This document shows positions 32,101 to 43,184 of a stretch of 64,000 nucleotides of DNA, one piece after another. The number at the start of each line of letters is the position of its first letter. Position 1 is the stretch's first letter. The DNA is taken from positions 9,310,736 through 9,374,735 of the forward strand of contig NC_091188.1 of NCBI RefSeq assembly GCF_040958095.1. Reading direction: 5' to 3'. The notes under the pieces were generated by a model. That model worked only from the letters and a program-made list of their open reading frames with translations. It did no database searches and was not told the DNA's origin. Source of the DNA: Procambarus clarkii. Taxonomy: Eukaryota; Arthropoda; Malacostraca; Decapoda; Cambaridae. Both the position numbers and the translations under genes were made by a program.

Positions 32101-35100
32101 TCTTCTATAAGGTGAGACTTACGTGCATGTACTGTATTGTATTGTGTACATGCATGTACTGTATTGTGTATTTAGACATATTACAAATATACTGTGTAAG
32201 CATATATATATTGTATACTGTACTGAATACCTTTTATATTAATAATAACAGGTACACTTTTTAATGAAAGGCAACCTTCTCTTACAGGGCCTATATTATC
32301 AAGTAGGAGATATTGTGTCATTAATTGACATAGATGGAGGAACATATTATGCACAGATCCGAGGATTGCTGCAGGACCAGTATTGTGAGAAGAGTGCTGT
32401 GCTTACATGGCTTATACCCACAAAAGGCTCTCCTCCACCAGAAAAAGGTTTTGATCCTTCAACATACATCATAGGTTAGAAACTTCATTTATTCGATTCA
32501 AGTACTGTATACATGCATGAACCCACACACCTGACCCAAGTTAAGTAAGAACAGGCTGAGAGAAGAAAATATAAACAATGCTGGGAGATAAAAATACAAA
32601 GTGGGGAATAGTCACAATATATAAAATCTAGGAAGTGCCAACAGTGGAAAAGGTCAGCTGCTTAAAAGGATTGGGACCAGACACACAGGGTGAGAACAGA
32701 ATGAGACGACACAAAAATTAAACAAAGTGCTTCAATTTGCCCCAACATATCATGTACCTTGCCAGGGGTGTGTTGGAATGAAAGTAAGATGTGATCACTG
32801 AGTATATTGACACAGCTGATGCTGCCATCTTGTGGTGGGCATCCATCTTAAGATCACGCTACCTTCTTCAACGTCATTTATTTTTAACCAGCACGTAGGA
32901 CTGCCAGAGACCACTTAATTTTAGTTAGGATGTAGTATTTTTAGGATTGAGTTTGTTATTTTTATATTCCCATTAGAGGTAGAACTCGGCAGCAACTGGA
33001 TTTCTCTCCCTTCTTTCCCCCCCTCTTCCAGTCTTCCCCCTATCTCATCTCTTTTTCTTTCTTTTTTTCTCTCCACCCTTCTCCACTTCACTCTCCCAAT
33101 ATCCTCCTCTCTACCTTTCTTCCCCATCATTTCCTCTCTGCTCCTATCTCTCCTCCTGTCCACTGTTTTTTTCCACTTCAGACATCCCCCCTTCTCATTC
33201 CCTCTATTCAAACATTCCCTTTTTCCCAGCTTGGTCTCTCACTCAGAAAAATTACCCAATAAAGCACCGAAATGGCTAAATAAATCTATGGACAAGACAA
33301 CCAATATTTAAGATTTTATGGGGGGGGGGGGTTATCTTGAGATGATTTCGGGGCTTAGCGTCCCCGCGGCCTGATCCTTGACCAGGCCTCCTTTTTGTTA
33401 CATGAAAAAAGGTGGGGTGGGGGTTTAAATGTTGATATTTCTAAGTGTGGCACTGAAGCTGATCTCGATTGGCTTATGACACTCCCATACCCAACATGTT
33501 TCATATGTGAAAGTTGGATGAGGGTAGCCTTGAACATCTGGCCTCCAACCTTGAACAGACAAACATTTTCATATATATCTATAGATAGAATGTTCTAATA
33601 AGACAAGATGGCATCTGACATAGGTATGAGGGTGAGATCTGATGATGCTTTGCATATTACTTGTCCTAGAAGAACCAGTTGAAGGCGACCTTTTTGAGAG
33701 GTCATATGTCACTGGGACTGGACAGTAGTCATTACTCATTGCCCAGATATCATGAAGAGAGGGTGTTGAACCTCAAACTGCTCACTTAAAGCATTTGACA
33801 AATTTTAGCCTGAGAGATGATTTGAGATAGAGTTAGAGCAGTGGCAATTTTTATTTTTGAAAAAAAGAGCACAATGGGACCATTTCTTTAAGCAGCTCTG
33901 GTCCATTGTTGCAGCAGTTCAGAAAGGATACAGTAAAGAATTTGGAAGTGGCTGACCTTGGATGGGTATCTGCAATTTGTAGTGGTCTGAAAAGTAGACA
34001 CTGTTGGGTGACCTATTTTCTGGTTGAGCCACAGAATATTCAGCAGTTTGAGTCACCTGGTAGCAAAGTTGAGCAAGTAGATCAGTGACATAATATAGTT
34101 CATCCATGTTTCCAGCTGTGTAAGTATTATTAAAGCAAAACATAGGAGAAACCCTATTAGTAAACAACAAACCTGTCACCTCAACAGACATTGCATCGTA
34201 CTGTATTCATATTTATAAGAGGAAACTAACTTTAAGGAACATGTACGTTCACACCCAACCAGGAGGACCTTTTCATCAAGGTAAGCAAGTCAAAAACTGT
34301 GTAAAGCCTCTGGCTATACAGCAGGTAACCTTGTTGTGTTCATGTTCAATGGGGACCATTTCCCTTGCCTGCTTTCAGGTATGTGCCCAAAAATTGTTAG
34401 GTTGGAATTCACACTATTTCTCTAAGGTGTGAGGATTCATATGACAGTGTTTTTTGACAGACATTAAAAAGCTTGCGAGGCAGTTTTCTGGATCATTACA
34501 ACAGTTTACAAATAATACATTAGTTTATTGTGGAAAAGGACATCTTATGCGAGTAGTGAATTAAGTATGTATAAAATTATACACTACTGTATATATATTT
34601 TCTGGTGCACAGTATTATGCCCTGTTTACTTGAAGCATAATCATCATTGTAACTGAGAAGGAAATGCAGGTCTGTTAAGCATTTTCCCATGTATTGTGAT
34701 TATTATGACGAGTATTATTGGGGTAAGTTGAAAATTATGATGGCTGAGATTATTTATGCATTTAAATATTCTCTTGGATTCCTTCCTGTTTTGGTGAGTA
34801 GCATATCAAAGCGTTTTATTCAAGTATTCATATTTATGACTATTATGGTTCACCCTATAGTTTCCCACAGTTGGGACAGGAAGCCTGGTAATCTTATTGA
34901 GGTTTCCTTATGCCAACTACTGACCTTGCCCAGGATGAAACTCAAAACAGTTGCCTAACTCTCAGGTACCTAATTACTACTAAGTGAACAGAGATATGAA
35001 TTGAAACAAAACGTTGATCAAATGCTCATGTCCTACTGCAAGAATCAAACCCAGGACATTTCAAAAGTGGCCTAGCTGTTCTTTCCCCTGTTGCCAAATG

Positions 35101-38100
35101 ACCCTAATGTGCCAATGATTAATGTTCCATAGGCTTATTCCTTAGAAATATTAAAAAAAAAACTGCAGCCTAATTAGGCAAATTTAAAATTGCAGACAGA
35201 ATTATAACCCTCTGAATGTTTTGGCTATAGGATAACTTATTATCAACATTTTCGCATCCCGATGACACTGAAATACATTATTCGATTGCTATTCACAAAA
35301 TATTAATTACCGTTGCATATAATTGATTACAAACACAGTGTTTGCATCTGTTCTTTAGACAATTTGACACCAAATTTATAACTATAACCAAACAAATAAC
35401 TGAGAAAAGATGAAACGATTGTAAATATTTTTATGCACTGCTGAACAAGACCAGCAAAGCGCCCTATGTTTTCATTCGAGAACATGCGAAGAGGAGCATA
35501 AATAGTACAGTATTATAAATACAGTACACTTGTTTTTGCATCTGTTCTCTAGTCAATTTATTTGCAAACATTTTCACACCAAATTTTTATAGCTGTAACC
35601 AACAAATAACTGAGAAAATGAAAAATAATTGTAAAAAAACTTCCCTTCACTATGTGGCCCATGAGCAGCACAGGAAACCTGGAATGTTTATGCCCAGGAA
35701 TGTGCAACAAGGCCAGAGCATCTGCATTATGCATTTTCTTATGGTGTATTTTGTACATAATTAAATTAGTAATATTAACGATGAATGAATACTTTCCCTC
35801 TGCTCACTAAAGGCGAAGCTGAACATGGATCTGACGAGTGAACCTTTATATACAGTAATCAATACAGTACATAGATCTATATGGGACTCTTAAGAGTTGG
35901 TGTTACTATACTATTTTGAGTAACAAAATATGCTAGGAGCAGCCTATAGGAGTGTGCATGTATGAAAACTTGGAGAGGCAGTTGCCTACTAGTAATTATA
36001 ATATTGAAGGGTAATATTCCCACTAGCCTAGCAAGCCACCTCAATTGATTAAAGTTATTACTGCTACAGTAAATGCAGAGCATTCAGGGTTCCAGGGAAA
36101 CATATTCTCATTACTACTGTTGTCAAAGAAATGGGTATGTTAAGAAAACAAACCTGGACATATAGTACTGGTCAATGTGACTACCTGACTACTTGACTAC
36201 CAAACTACATACATGTCCAGCTGAAGATTGTGGAAGTGGCTTCCAATTAATAACAGTTGGGACTGAGAAGTCAGAGTGTGTGTTGTAAGTGTTGAGTATC
36301 ATCTGAGATAGCCATGGCTTCCTTGCTCAGGAATGTACATTGCAAGTTACACACACTGTAGGGGGGCCGGTGGCTGAGCGGACAGCACGCTGGATCCGTG
36401 ATCCTGTGGTCCCGGGTTTGATTCTAGGTGCCGGTGAGAAACAATGGGCAGAGTTTCTTTCACCCTAATGCGCCTGTTACCTAGCAGTAAATAGGTACCT
36501 GGGAGTTAGTCAGCTGTTACAAGCTGATTCCTGGGGTGTATGTGTGGTGTGGGGAAAAAAATAGTAGTAACAGTTGATTGACAGTTGAGAGGCAGGCCAA
36601 AAGAGCAGAGCTTAAACCCCGCAAGCACAACTAGGTGAAAACACACACACACAAATATGTACTGTGAAAATAGAGATAGCGACCATGTGATCAACCTGTA
36701 GTTGGTTGTTAGCAGAGCAGTATTTACCAGTCTGCATGATTTCAAGTATTGCTTGGAAGTGTTTAATTGGAAAGTAATGTACATTCTGATAGTCATTCAG
36801 GGTTGGATGAAGAATACTCCAGTGTTGCATTTCCTTAATGCATTGTCTGGAAGAGTGTGTGGGTGGGCAGTCCTCGCTTTCAATCACTCTCACTCTTTTG
36901 CTTCCCCAGTCTCTTTACAGTCATTGAAAAATTCATGATCAAAAATATATGGGAGAAACATGGGATGGTAGATCATTTCAAGATGAATGTGGAATTATGA
37001 AAAGAAAAGACAGCAAAACATTCATTTCTTGTAATGGTGAAAAACATTATTGAACTGCAAGAAGCAGCTGCAGTGCAAGTACTGTATTGTGTTGCCAAAC
37101 ATGAATTAGAAGTACACAGCTGACAAGTACGAAATTATTTAAAGAAAGCAGCAAACCTGGAAGACCATTTAGCACCATCTGTGTCATAGAACAATAAAAA
37201 CTTCTAGATATCATTTGGGATGCCATTACAAGAGCATAAACACACAAGATGAGTGATGTCAAAAGTGTGTGATTCATCAAGAATTTTGTTGTGACAAATG
37301 ACACAAAAGGAACACTGAGAAAACAAAATTCTCAATCATCCTGAAAATCAAGACAATTCATGAGATGTACTCACCTAGTTGTGCTTGTGGGGGTTCAGCT
37401 TTGGCACTTTGGTTCCACTTCTCAACTGTTAATCAACTTGTGTACAGATGCCTGAGTCTACTGGGCTCTATCATACCTACATATGAAACTGTGTATGGAG
37501 TCAGCCTCTACCACATCACTGCCTAATGCATTCCATCTGTTAACTACTCTGACACTGAAAAAATTCTTTCTAATGTCTCTGTGGCCCAATTTTTGTGCTG
37601 TAGTAAGTTTCCACTTGTGTCCCCTTGTTCGTGTTCCACCCATGCTAAATAGTTTGTCTTTGTCCAGACTGTGTGCCTGTTAGCAGGACAATGCAGTTCT
37701 GCAGGTAACATGAATTTTGGATCTCTGTTGTCTTTGTTTTATTAAGTACACACACACACGAGTTAATTGCACTTGGCCAATACATAGCCTAGCCACGCCA
37801 CGAAAGGTTTCCCATTAATTGTTATGGTGTCAGGAAGAAGGCCCGGTTAAAGGTCACATTTAATACTATGCAATTTATTATTCATCATAGCTAACTATAT
37901 CTCTCCAACAGTTGTGGATTGTGTTATGAATGACAAGTAGAAATAGGAGTAAGGAAATAATTTTTAGATGGGACAGGCAAAAATGGCATTTTCTGTGGAG
38001 AGCCCCTTTGGCTCCCAGGAGCTATACGAGGCTGATGTGTATATATTAGACCGTGGCAACAGTCAATCGAAGGAGTTCTAGGCCTACCAGGGACCAGAGC

Positions 38101-41100
38101 CAGAACCTGGCGCCCCCCCCCCCCTCAAGAGAGGCACGAGGAGCAATGGCCTAAAGACACCCCCGTGTAATTGGAAGCAGTCTTTGTCTGCCATCTACCA
38201 GGGCAGGCACCCAGAAAGGTAGAAATTCCAAAACAAACTACTGGTGATTAAATAATTGCAAACTGAAAGCCGAACTAGCAACAGAACTCCCCAATCAAAA
38301 CCAAAGAAACCAGTATGACGGCACCACAAACGCCGCGCATCCGAATTGCTCATCTGAAAGAAAGATACAGCTCATAAAGGTTTGATCTGGAAAGATAATG
38401 GAATAGTCAATACCATCAGTAAAATTCAACTCACTTGTAAACAAAGCAGTAGTGTGTGAGTGGCAGTGAAAATGTTAAAGGAGAAGGCTTTAATGACAAT
38501 AGGGGGTATAAGCCTCCACTGTACTGGTTAGAACTTTACACAATTTAACAAGCAGAACCGTCCACTGGGGAGTTCTGGAACTATACAAGGAGACACATTG
38601 CAGATGTGCATAGAGAAAAGCCTAAAAAAAGTGAGAAAGGCATTCAATTGGGGCAACAGTCAAGGTACAGTACAAGCACAGTACAGTGGGGTTTGTAGGA
38701 ACTGCCAAAGTATCAAAAGCAATACTGATCACAGCAATCTTGTAATGATGGATCAGTGGTTTCTACACACTATATAAACTCTACATTGGGGAAGAATGAA
38801 AGGCCCATAAGTTGAGGCACAAACCAGTATGATGCAAAGCATCAAGAGAATGAAGGATCAAGGGCCTTTGAATATGTGAAGCACATCTAGTTCGGTTCAG
38901 ACAGCACTAGGAACTGCACATGTAGGAGCATTCACTTATCTGCTTCCCAGGAGGTATGTAAGAAGACTTTGAGTACGATTGTAGGTGATTGCTGTGGGAT
39001 GACCAAAATAGACTCCTGAGAGCAGGAGCCATGGAATTGACAGAAAGAAAGAAAGAAATGCAACTTTGCAGTAGGAAGCCAACGACTAAAACTTGGATGT
39101 GAGGTCAGGTGAACTGATCAAACTAATAGCATTCATCTGAATTATATCAAGAATTTTGGTAGAGATGTACAGCATAGAAATGAGGATAGTATTCTAAGAC
39201 TAGGGTGGACGAGTCTTTTTGTAGAGCTGCAGTAAAGGAGAAGCAAAATGCTTTTTATACTTGAAGAGAGAGGATGCCTAACTTTTTTAATTCACTCTTC
39301 TTGACTATCTCCAAAATGTGATGTTTCAAAGTCAGATTGTATGTGGCTGTGGTGCTTAAGCAGGTAAACACACTGGCTTACACAAACCCTGCTATGCACG
39401 GGTGGAACACAAACAAGGGGGCTCAGGTGGAAATTTAGTACCCAGATGAGTCACAGAGACATTAGAAGATTTTTTTTTCAGTGTCAGAGTAGTTAACAAG
39501 TGGAATGCACTAGGAAGTGATGTGATGGAGGCTGACTCCATACACATTTTCAAATGTAGGTATGATAGAGCCCAGTAGGCTCAGGAATCTGTACACCAGT
39601 TGATTGACAGTTGAGAGGCGGAACCAAAGAGACAACACTCAACCCCCACAAGTACAACTAGGTGAGTACAGTACTTCTTTCTGGAGGAGTCTCGTGATGG
39701 CACCCTAAAGCTATCTTGCTGAAGTGTCTTCCTCTACTCACATCAGCCACAGGAGTCCTGTATGGCCTATCACGGACTAGAGCTAGAACCTGGCCCCTCA
39801 CAAAGGCACAGGGAGCAGGGGATATTTAGAATCACCCTCACTGAGAAAACATCTAGAAAGTAAGTGAAGCAATACAGACAATTGCAAAGTTCACAGAAAA
39901 TAAAACACTGAAACAGCCAATCGATTCCATAAACAATTCACTCAGATCCAAGTGATTCACTTGAAACTAGATTGAACCTACATGTATTTGTGAATGGCTG
40001 CCAACAGGTGATAGTAACCCAGGAGCTCCAAGGTACCACACACATCTTGCTGTGGTCCTATCTGATTGTTTGCAGATACAGACTTCCCTGAGTCAATGGT
40101 TGTGGCAAGTCCCACTTTTTTCAAGATAGGTGTAGGACATCCTTTGGACATGGGGCAATTTTCTTAGTTGTCATTTCTAACATTTAGTATTTGCTTTATG
40201 TGGATGGGGTTTACAAGCCTCACTTGTTGCATGGGCTTGGTCTAATATTTGATTCATGCTGCAAATGTTTAGGGCAACCCTCCCCTAAGTGCTTCTTTAG
40301 CATTGTCCCTGCATTGACAGTGACTTATATGGTGTAATCAGGAGTTTGTCCCCAAGAGGCCAGGCTACTGTGTAGAGAGCCTCGTCCTGGGCAGTGTACA
40401 AGTCTTTGATTCTTCTGAAAGATCCCATGGTTGAGGTGTTTGGGGGATTTTGTTGTGGGGTGCTCAAGGGTTTGCAGTTCTTTATACAACATGCTGCTAA
40501 TGCCCTTCATAGCCAAATTTATCCTGTGGGCTGCCAATTTGGCTCTGCTCCTGGGTCAACATGGGTGACCTCTGGGGCTGGGAGAGCAAACCCAGTGCCC
40601 TCCAGCCCTTCTTGATCTTTGATTTTGTCTGTGGAGGGTGTTTTGCTCCAGGATAGGATTCACTTCTCCTTGTATGTATGAGCTGGATTCCTCGGCTGCT
40701 CCCACCCCGGGTGTGCTTTCAAGTGCACGGTTACGTGGGAATGTCATTTCCAGAAGTTTCTCTCATCTTTTTTTTTTGTCTTGGGCAATCATATTTTGGA
40801 CCCTCCTGTAGGATCCATAAATTTTGGACCCTCACTTTCCTTATGGACTCAGCCATGGCTTAGGGTCAGCTTCTGTCTCTTGGCTTCAGTACAAGGTCCC
40901 CGATTGATCCTGGCTTGCTGATAACCCTCTCCATTTCTTTAGGGATTGGCATGGTTTTTGCCAAACCCAGATGCTTGAATGTGGGAAGTGAGTTCTGTCT
41001 TTCAGGTGTTCTTAGGTTGTGCTTCTTTTGCACCACTTGATAACTGCTTGTTTGCTCTGGTTCTTCCCAAGGAAGTGGACAAGTGGCAGCTCTATGTTCA

Positions 41101-42146
41101 GCTGCCTATGGTCTCTGGAGCCCTTACTGTGGAGGATTGCAGGGCTCTTGCTCACTTTGCATGTGTATGCAGTTGTTGAGCTGTTTTCTGATGGGTTTCA
41201 TTGTGGCCCGATTGTTCTGGCATTTGTACCCGGGGTGGCTGCTTTGTTGCCTGCAGTTCCGGTAACAGGTATCTGTACATACCACCTGTTGGTGGCTATT
41301 TGCAACTTGGCGGGGGTTCGAGTTAGTTTTGAATTAATTATTTGGATCTGAGTGAATCATTTGCAAACAGTTGTCTGTTTCGGTGGTTCATTTTCTGTGA
41401 ACCTTGCAGTTGTCTGTATTGCTTCATTTACTTTCTGGACAGCTTCTTGGTGAGGGTGATCATAACACCTGTTTATTGTGCCTTTGAGAGGGGGGGCCAG
41501 GTTCTGGTTCTGGCCCCCAATAGGCCATACAGGATGCCTATGGCTGATGCGGCTTAGTAAGGGAAGACATCTCAGTGAGATAACTTCAAGGAGCCACAGG
41601 CGCCCTACTAGAAAGAGGTATTTCATTACATTTAATGCAATTTTTTTTTTATGGAGAACTACATGCACTCACTTGCTGACTAGCGATCTTCACCCAGACT
41701 TTTCTCGTCTTTCTTCTAAAGTTTTATCATTTATGTACACTATAAAACATCCACCAACTCATTCTGGAGAGAAAGTACTGTAAAAGGTAAATGTTTGATC
41801 CCACTGCCAATTTGAGGTGTGGGTATTAAAATATTTACAATGTACTTTTAACTATGTTTTCAAACAGATATATACTGTTGTGTTTTTCTCTTTATATAAA
41901 CCTCAGATGTCAAGTTGTATCGATTACTAATGTACTGATTAAATTTTTGTCATAGGCCCTGAAGAAGATATTCCCCGTAAACTGGAATACATGGAGTTTG
42001 AATGTCATGCCCCCTCCGACTACTTTAAGGACCGGACCTCTCCATATTCTACCATGACCTATCAACCACAATCCTGCTTTGTATGGTCAAGACTTGGACC
42101 CCAGATCAAGCCAATAGAGAAAGCAAAGGAACTTATGACAAAGTAA
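25796..42146 (+). CDS. GATAD1: GATA zinc finger domain-containing protein 1, four coding exons
   Basis: GATAD1 is a nuclear chromatin protein; the human homologue is found in complexes associated with H3K4me3. Coding exons are 25796-26194, 32052-32111, 32288-32474 and 41956-42146, totalling 837 nt and 278 residues plus TAA (human 269). A single zinc finger at residues 9-33 has the spacing C-x2-C-x17-C-x2-C (C9, C12, C30, C33). Residues 45-125 are a low-complexity acidic then basic stretch. KGKGRRYIFKKS ends exon 1 as in human (KGKGRRHIFKLK). The C-terminal half is strongly conserved: YYQVGDIVSLIDIDGGTYYA, QIRGLLQDQYCEKSAVLTWL, YIIGPEEDIPRKLEYMEFEC and HAPSDYFKDRTSP. Introns 1 (5.9 kb) and 3 (9.5 kb) are full of repeats. 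Confidence 0.96.
26305..26535 (+). repeat. SINE family C in GATAD1 intron 1
   Basis: The fullest copy of this family in the window: aggcttatatcgaggtcctc, then ctgacccttcccaggatgca, ttactgctaggtgaacag and the tRNA-like gcccgggattcgaacccg with B-box-like ggattcgaacc. Other copies are at 466-745, 19490-19585 (partial), 24355-24595 and 34870-35090. Confidence 0.75.
27340..27550. repeat. Two SINE family B copies as an inverted pair
   Basis: The arms at about 27380-27455 and 27472-27548 are reverse complements (gccttgatgagggttcgaac against its reverse; agtcaactgtaccac against gtggtacagttgact) around a spacer of about 17 bp. Confidence 0.75.
28320..28450 (-). mobile_element. LINE C-terminal fragment (GATAD1 intron 1)
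   Basis: Related to 9082-9225 (taattacctaattgtagtta, then ggataagagctatgcatgtg). A further piece of the same kind lies at 28755-28910. Confidence 0.45.
29026..29140. repeat. 27-bp tandem repeat, four copies
   Basis: The unit tgttgctgagccacagcaac plus gcatgtg contains the inverted repeat TTGCTG...CAGCAA, so each unit can form a small stem. Confidence 0.85.
29150..29500. repeat. Pyrimidine-rich 35-bp minisatellite, degenerate
   Basis: About nine imperfect units start tcccctcgtcctccccacca. The strand asymmetry (C and T on plus) opens proline- and serine-rich frames that are not genes. Confidence 0.8.
29575..30260. repeat. Tandem repeat of about 245 bp, two full units plus a partial third
   Basis: Units at about 29579-29827 and 29830-30075 share acagctcaattccaatgcaa, gaaatctatgaaaatt and gtgcaacagatggcac, and end with acctgtcacaggtg. 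A third, partial unit (about 30155-30260) keeps only the last part. No ORF is seen. Confidence 0.85.
30739..30990 (-). repeat. tRNA-derived SINE (family A, tail type 1), near complete
   Basis: On minus it starts ggcgcctaacagctgagtgg (A-box-like) and continues with cctgaggttcctgattcgat (B-box-like). The family body follows (ttacctagcagtaaataggt, ctgcttcctgggggtgtgta). The tail is gaccgggccgtggagacgc, then aagataacctcaagata. This tail matches the 3' end of the LINE at 58785-59020, not the tail of its sister SINEs at 3472 and 36360. Confidence 0.85.
31000..32040. other. GATAD1 intron 1, 3' part, no feature seen
   Basis: AT-rich intron sequence without recognisable repeat or exon up to the exon 2 acceptor. 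Confidence 0.4.
32052..32111 (+). CDS. GATAD1: GATAD1 coding exon 2 (residues 134-153)
   Basis: It encodes ATKAPAAVATPVTSEYLFYK, aligned with human KAPESVSTIITAESIFYK. The acceptor is AATGCAG and the donor GTGAGA. Phase 0 at both ends. Confidence 0.94.
32288..32474 (+). CDS. GATAD1: GATAD1 coding exon 3 (residues 154-215)
   Basis: It encodes GLYYQVGDIVSLIDIDGGTY through FDPSTYII. It ends in phase 1 (ATAG before GTTAGA). Acceptor TTACAG. Confidence 0.96.
33000..33240. repeat. Polypyrimidine tract, about 240 bp
   Basis: The plus strand is almost only C and T (ttctctccacccttctccac and similar). Long mirror-like homopyrimidine stretches of this type can adopt triplex structures. Confidence 0.8.
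33330..33405 (-). repeat. SINE family A tail type 1 fragment
   Basis: ttatcttgagatgatttcgg, then cttagcgtccccgcggcc, equals the end of the 30739 element. It follows a run of G at 33320-33329. Confidence 0.75.
34870..35090 (+). repeat. SINE family C, diverged
   Basis: It keeps gaccttgcccaggatgaaac, the ctcaggtacctaattactac block and a tRNA-like aagaatcaaacccaggac. More diverged than the 26305 copy. Confidence 0.55.
35336..35720. repeat. Diverged tandem duplication of about 190 bp
   Basis: The two halves, about 35336-35510 and 35525-35720, share tttgcatctgttct, caaataactgagaaaa and the following segment with many substitutions. Confidence 0.7.
36360..36640 (+). repeat. tRNA-derived SINE (family A, tail type 2), near complete
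   Basis: The head ggccggtggctgagcggaca has a canonical A-box look (TGGCTGAGCGG). The B-box-like gggtttgattc is near 36415. The family body (ttacctagcagtaaataggt) and the tail (ttgattgacagttgagaggc, then aagcacaactaggtgaa) complete it. The head resembles a serine-type tRNA; that assignment is tentative. Confidence 0.85.
37035..37345 (-). mobile_element. LINE C-terminal fragment, old (first of three related pieces)
   Basis: It shares the order of motifs of 42560-43180 and 45010-45420 (atgccattacaagagcataa, gatgagtgatgtcaaaag, gattcatcaagaatttt). Its frame is destroyed. Confidence 0.55.
37375..37690 (-). mobile_element. LINE 3' end with tail type 2
   Basis: Minus strand reads RDIRKNFFSVRVVNRWNALG and VVEADSIHSFICRYDRAQ, then a stop and a 3' UTR that ends in the same tail as the SINEs at 3472 and 36360 (gttgattaacagttgagaag, then cacaagcacaactaggtgag). 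Confidence 0.8.
37995..38330 (+). repeat. Arm-like dispersed repeat (first copy)
   Basis: gaggctgatgtgtatatatt, then accagggaccagagccagaa and cctggcgcc, is related to 39690-39980, to the reverse of 41330-41610 and to 63880-64000. Confidence 0.55.
39462..39665 (+). mobile_element. LINE 3' end with tail type 2, plus orientation
   Basis: It reads the same protein end as 37375-37690 (FFSVSE*LTSGMH, then MEADSIHIFKCRYDRAQ) and runs into ttgattgacagttgagaggc and tacaactaggtgagtacagt. This shows that the tail belongs to the LINE and not only to the SINE. Confidence 0.75.
39690..41610. mobile_element. Element with long inverted ends, about 1.9 kb, broken
   Basis: The left part (39690-39980) and right part (41330-41610) are reverse-related: gaagtgtcttcctctactca and tagagctagaacctggcccc on the left correspond to the reversed sequence near 41500-41580 on the right. 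The interior shows plus-strand coding-like sequence with multiple breaks and no motif I recognise. It could belong to the DIRS-type tyrosine-recombinase retroelements, which have inverted ends, or be an unclassified foldback. Treated as a fossil. Confidence 0.45.
41956..42146 (+). CDS. GATAD1: GATAD1 coding exon 4 with stop
   Basis: It encodes PEEDIPRKLEYMEFECHAPS, FVWSRLGPQIKPIEKAKELM and TK, then TAA at 42144-42146. The acceptor is GTCATAG. It lies 9.5 kb beyond exon 3 and its phase completes the split Gly codon. Confidence 0.95.
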
Positions 42147-42175
42147 CCCATCATTATACATTTTATTATTTTTTA

Positions 42176-42181
42176 AATAAA
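42176..42181 (+). terminator. Candidate GATAD1 polyadenylation signal
   Basis: AATAAA 30 nt past the GATAD1 stop codon. Confidence 0.6.
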
Positions 42182-42559
42182 ATCATATATTGTTTCTGCT
42201 TTAATGTCTGTATATCCTCTGTCAGTGTTAAACACACAAGCCAAATCACCATCTGTTTAATGTGTATCTTTTTCTGAAAAAATTAGCTTATATCAGTTTG
42301 TAGCTATACTGTACATCTCTCGTGCTCTATTCCCTTTGGCAATTCTGAGAGCATTTCATGTTAAATCTAGGCAGTTGCAATAAATAGACTTGAGGAGCTG
42401 GAGGAAATTGAAATCATCAAGTGATTCTGCATTGCATGTAGCCAGAGGACCTTCAATGCCAGTATTTTGGAGAACAAACCTTAAGTAGTTAAGGTTAAGT
42501 AATTAAGGCTTAATTACTCAAGTAATTAGGTAAGTAATTATCAAAAGAAGGCACCAAGC

Positions 42560-43180
42560 CAGGAAGGCTATGTAGCACCATCAAATGTGCAGGATATTCA
42601 AAAGGCACTAAATATCACTAAGGATGCCAATACAAGAACAAAAGCACATAAGGTGAGTGATATCAAAGGTACAGTATATGATTCACCAAGGATTCTATCG
42701 AGGGACAAGTGACCGCGAGGGACAGTTGGGAAGCAAGACACGTGCATGTCCTGGAAGTCTGAACATTCAACAAGGATATGCACGACTGTAAGAGGAGCAA
42801 TGCAGTTTGGCGCTCCATTAAGTGCCCGTGAGTTAAACGTGTATGGCCAATATGTAATCTCACCAGAGCCGTTTCCCACCACCAGTTACAGTGTTAGGAA
42901 GGCTATGGGGACACGCTACCCTTAAGAGCATGCAGTTTGTTACCAGAAACAAAAGACCAACAACCCTACCAACGGGCAAGGATTGAGGAATGAATAACTG
43001 GGTAGAAGTCGGAATTAGGAACACCTTTACGGGAGATGGGACAAGTGAAGACAGCCTTCTTAGTGGCAGCGTTCGCACGCTCATTTAAGGACATGCCAAT
43101 ATGGATGGGAACCCAGAAAAACTCTAGTGTCTTAAATCTGGTGGAGATAAGAAACAGCCAATGTTGAATTTTGACTACTA
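42560..43180 (-). mobile_element. LINE C-terminal region with RNase H and zinc-knuckle remnants
   Basis: Minus strand reads FFWVPIHIGMSLNERANAAT, the W-V-P-x-H-x-G...N-E-x-A end of a LINE RNase H domain. YPVIHSSILARWQGCWSF follows, and then in another frame RLHIGHTRLTHGHLMERQ and PLTVVHILVECSDFQ, the C-terminal tail typical of I/Jockey-like LINEs. The frame shifts within the piece. It is 5'-truncated at about 43180. Confidence 0.75.
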
Positions 43181-43184
43181 CAGG

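Noticed and set aside
36361-36435. Possible serine-type tRNA gene
   Set aside because: It is the head of a SINE with the family body and tail attached; no isolated tRNA gene end or oligo-T terminator follows.
37458-37643. Short open frame as a host gene
   Set aside because: Its sequence (FFSVRVVNRWNALG) is the C-terminus of a LINE protein and repeats at 39462-39665.
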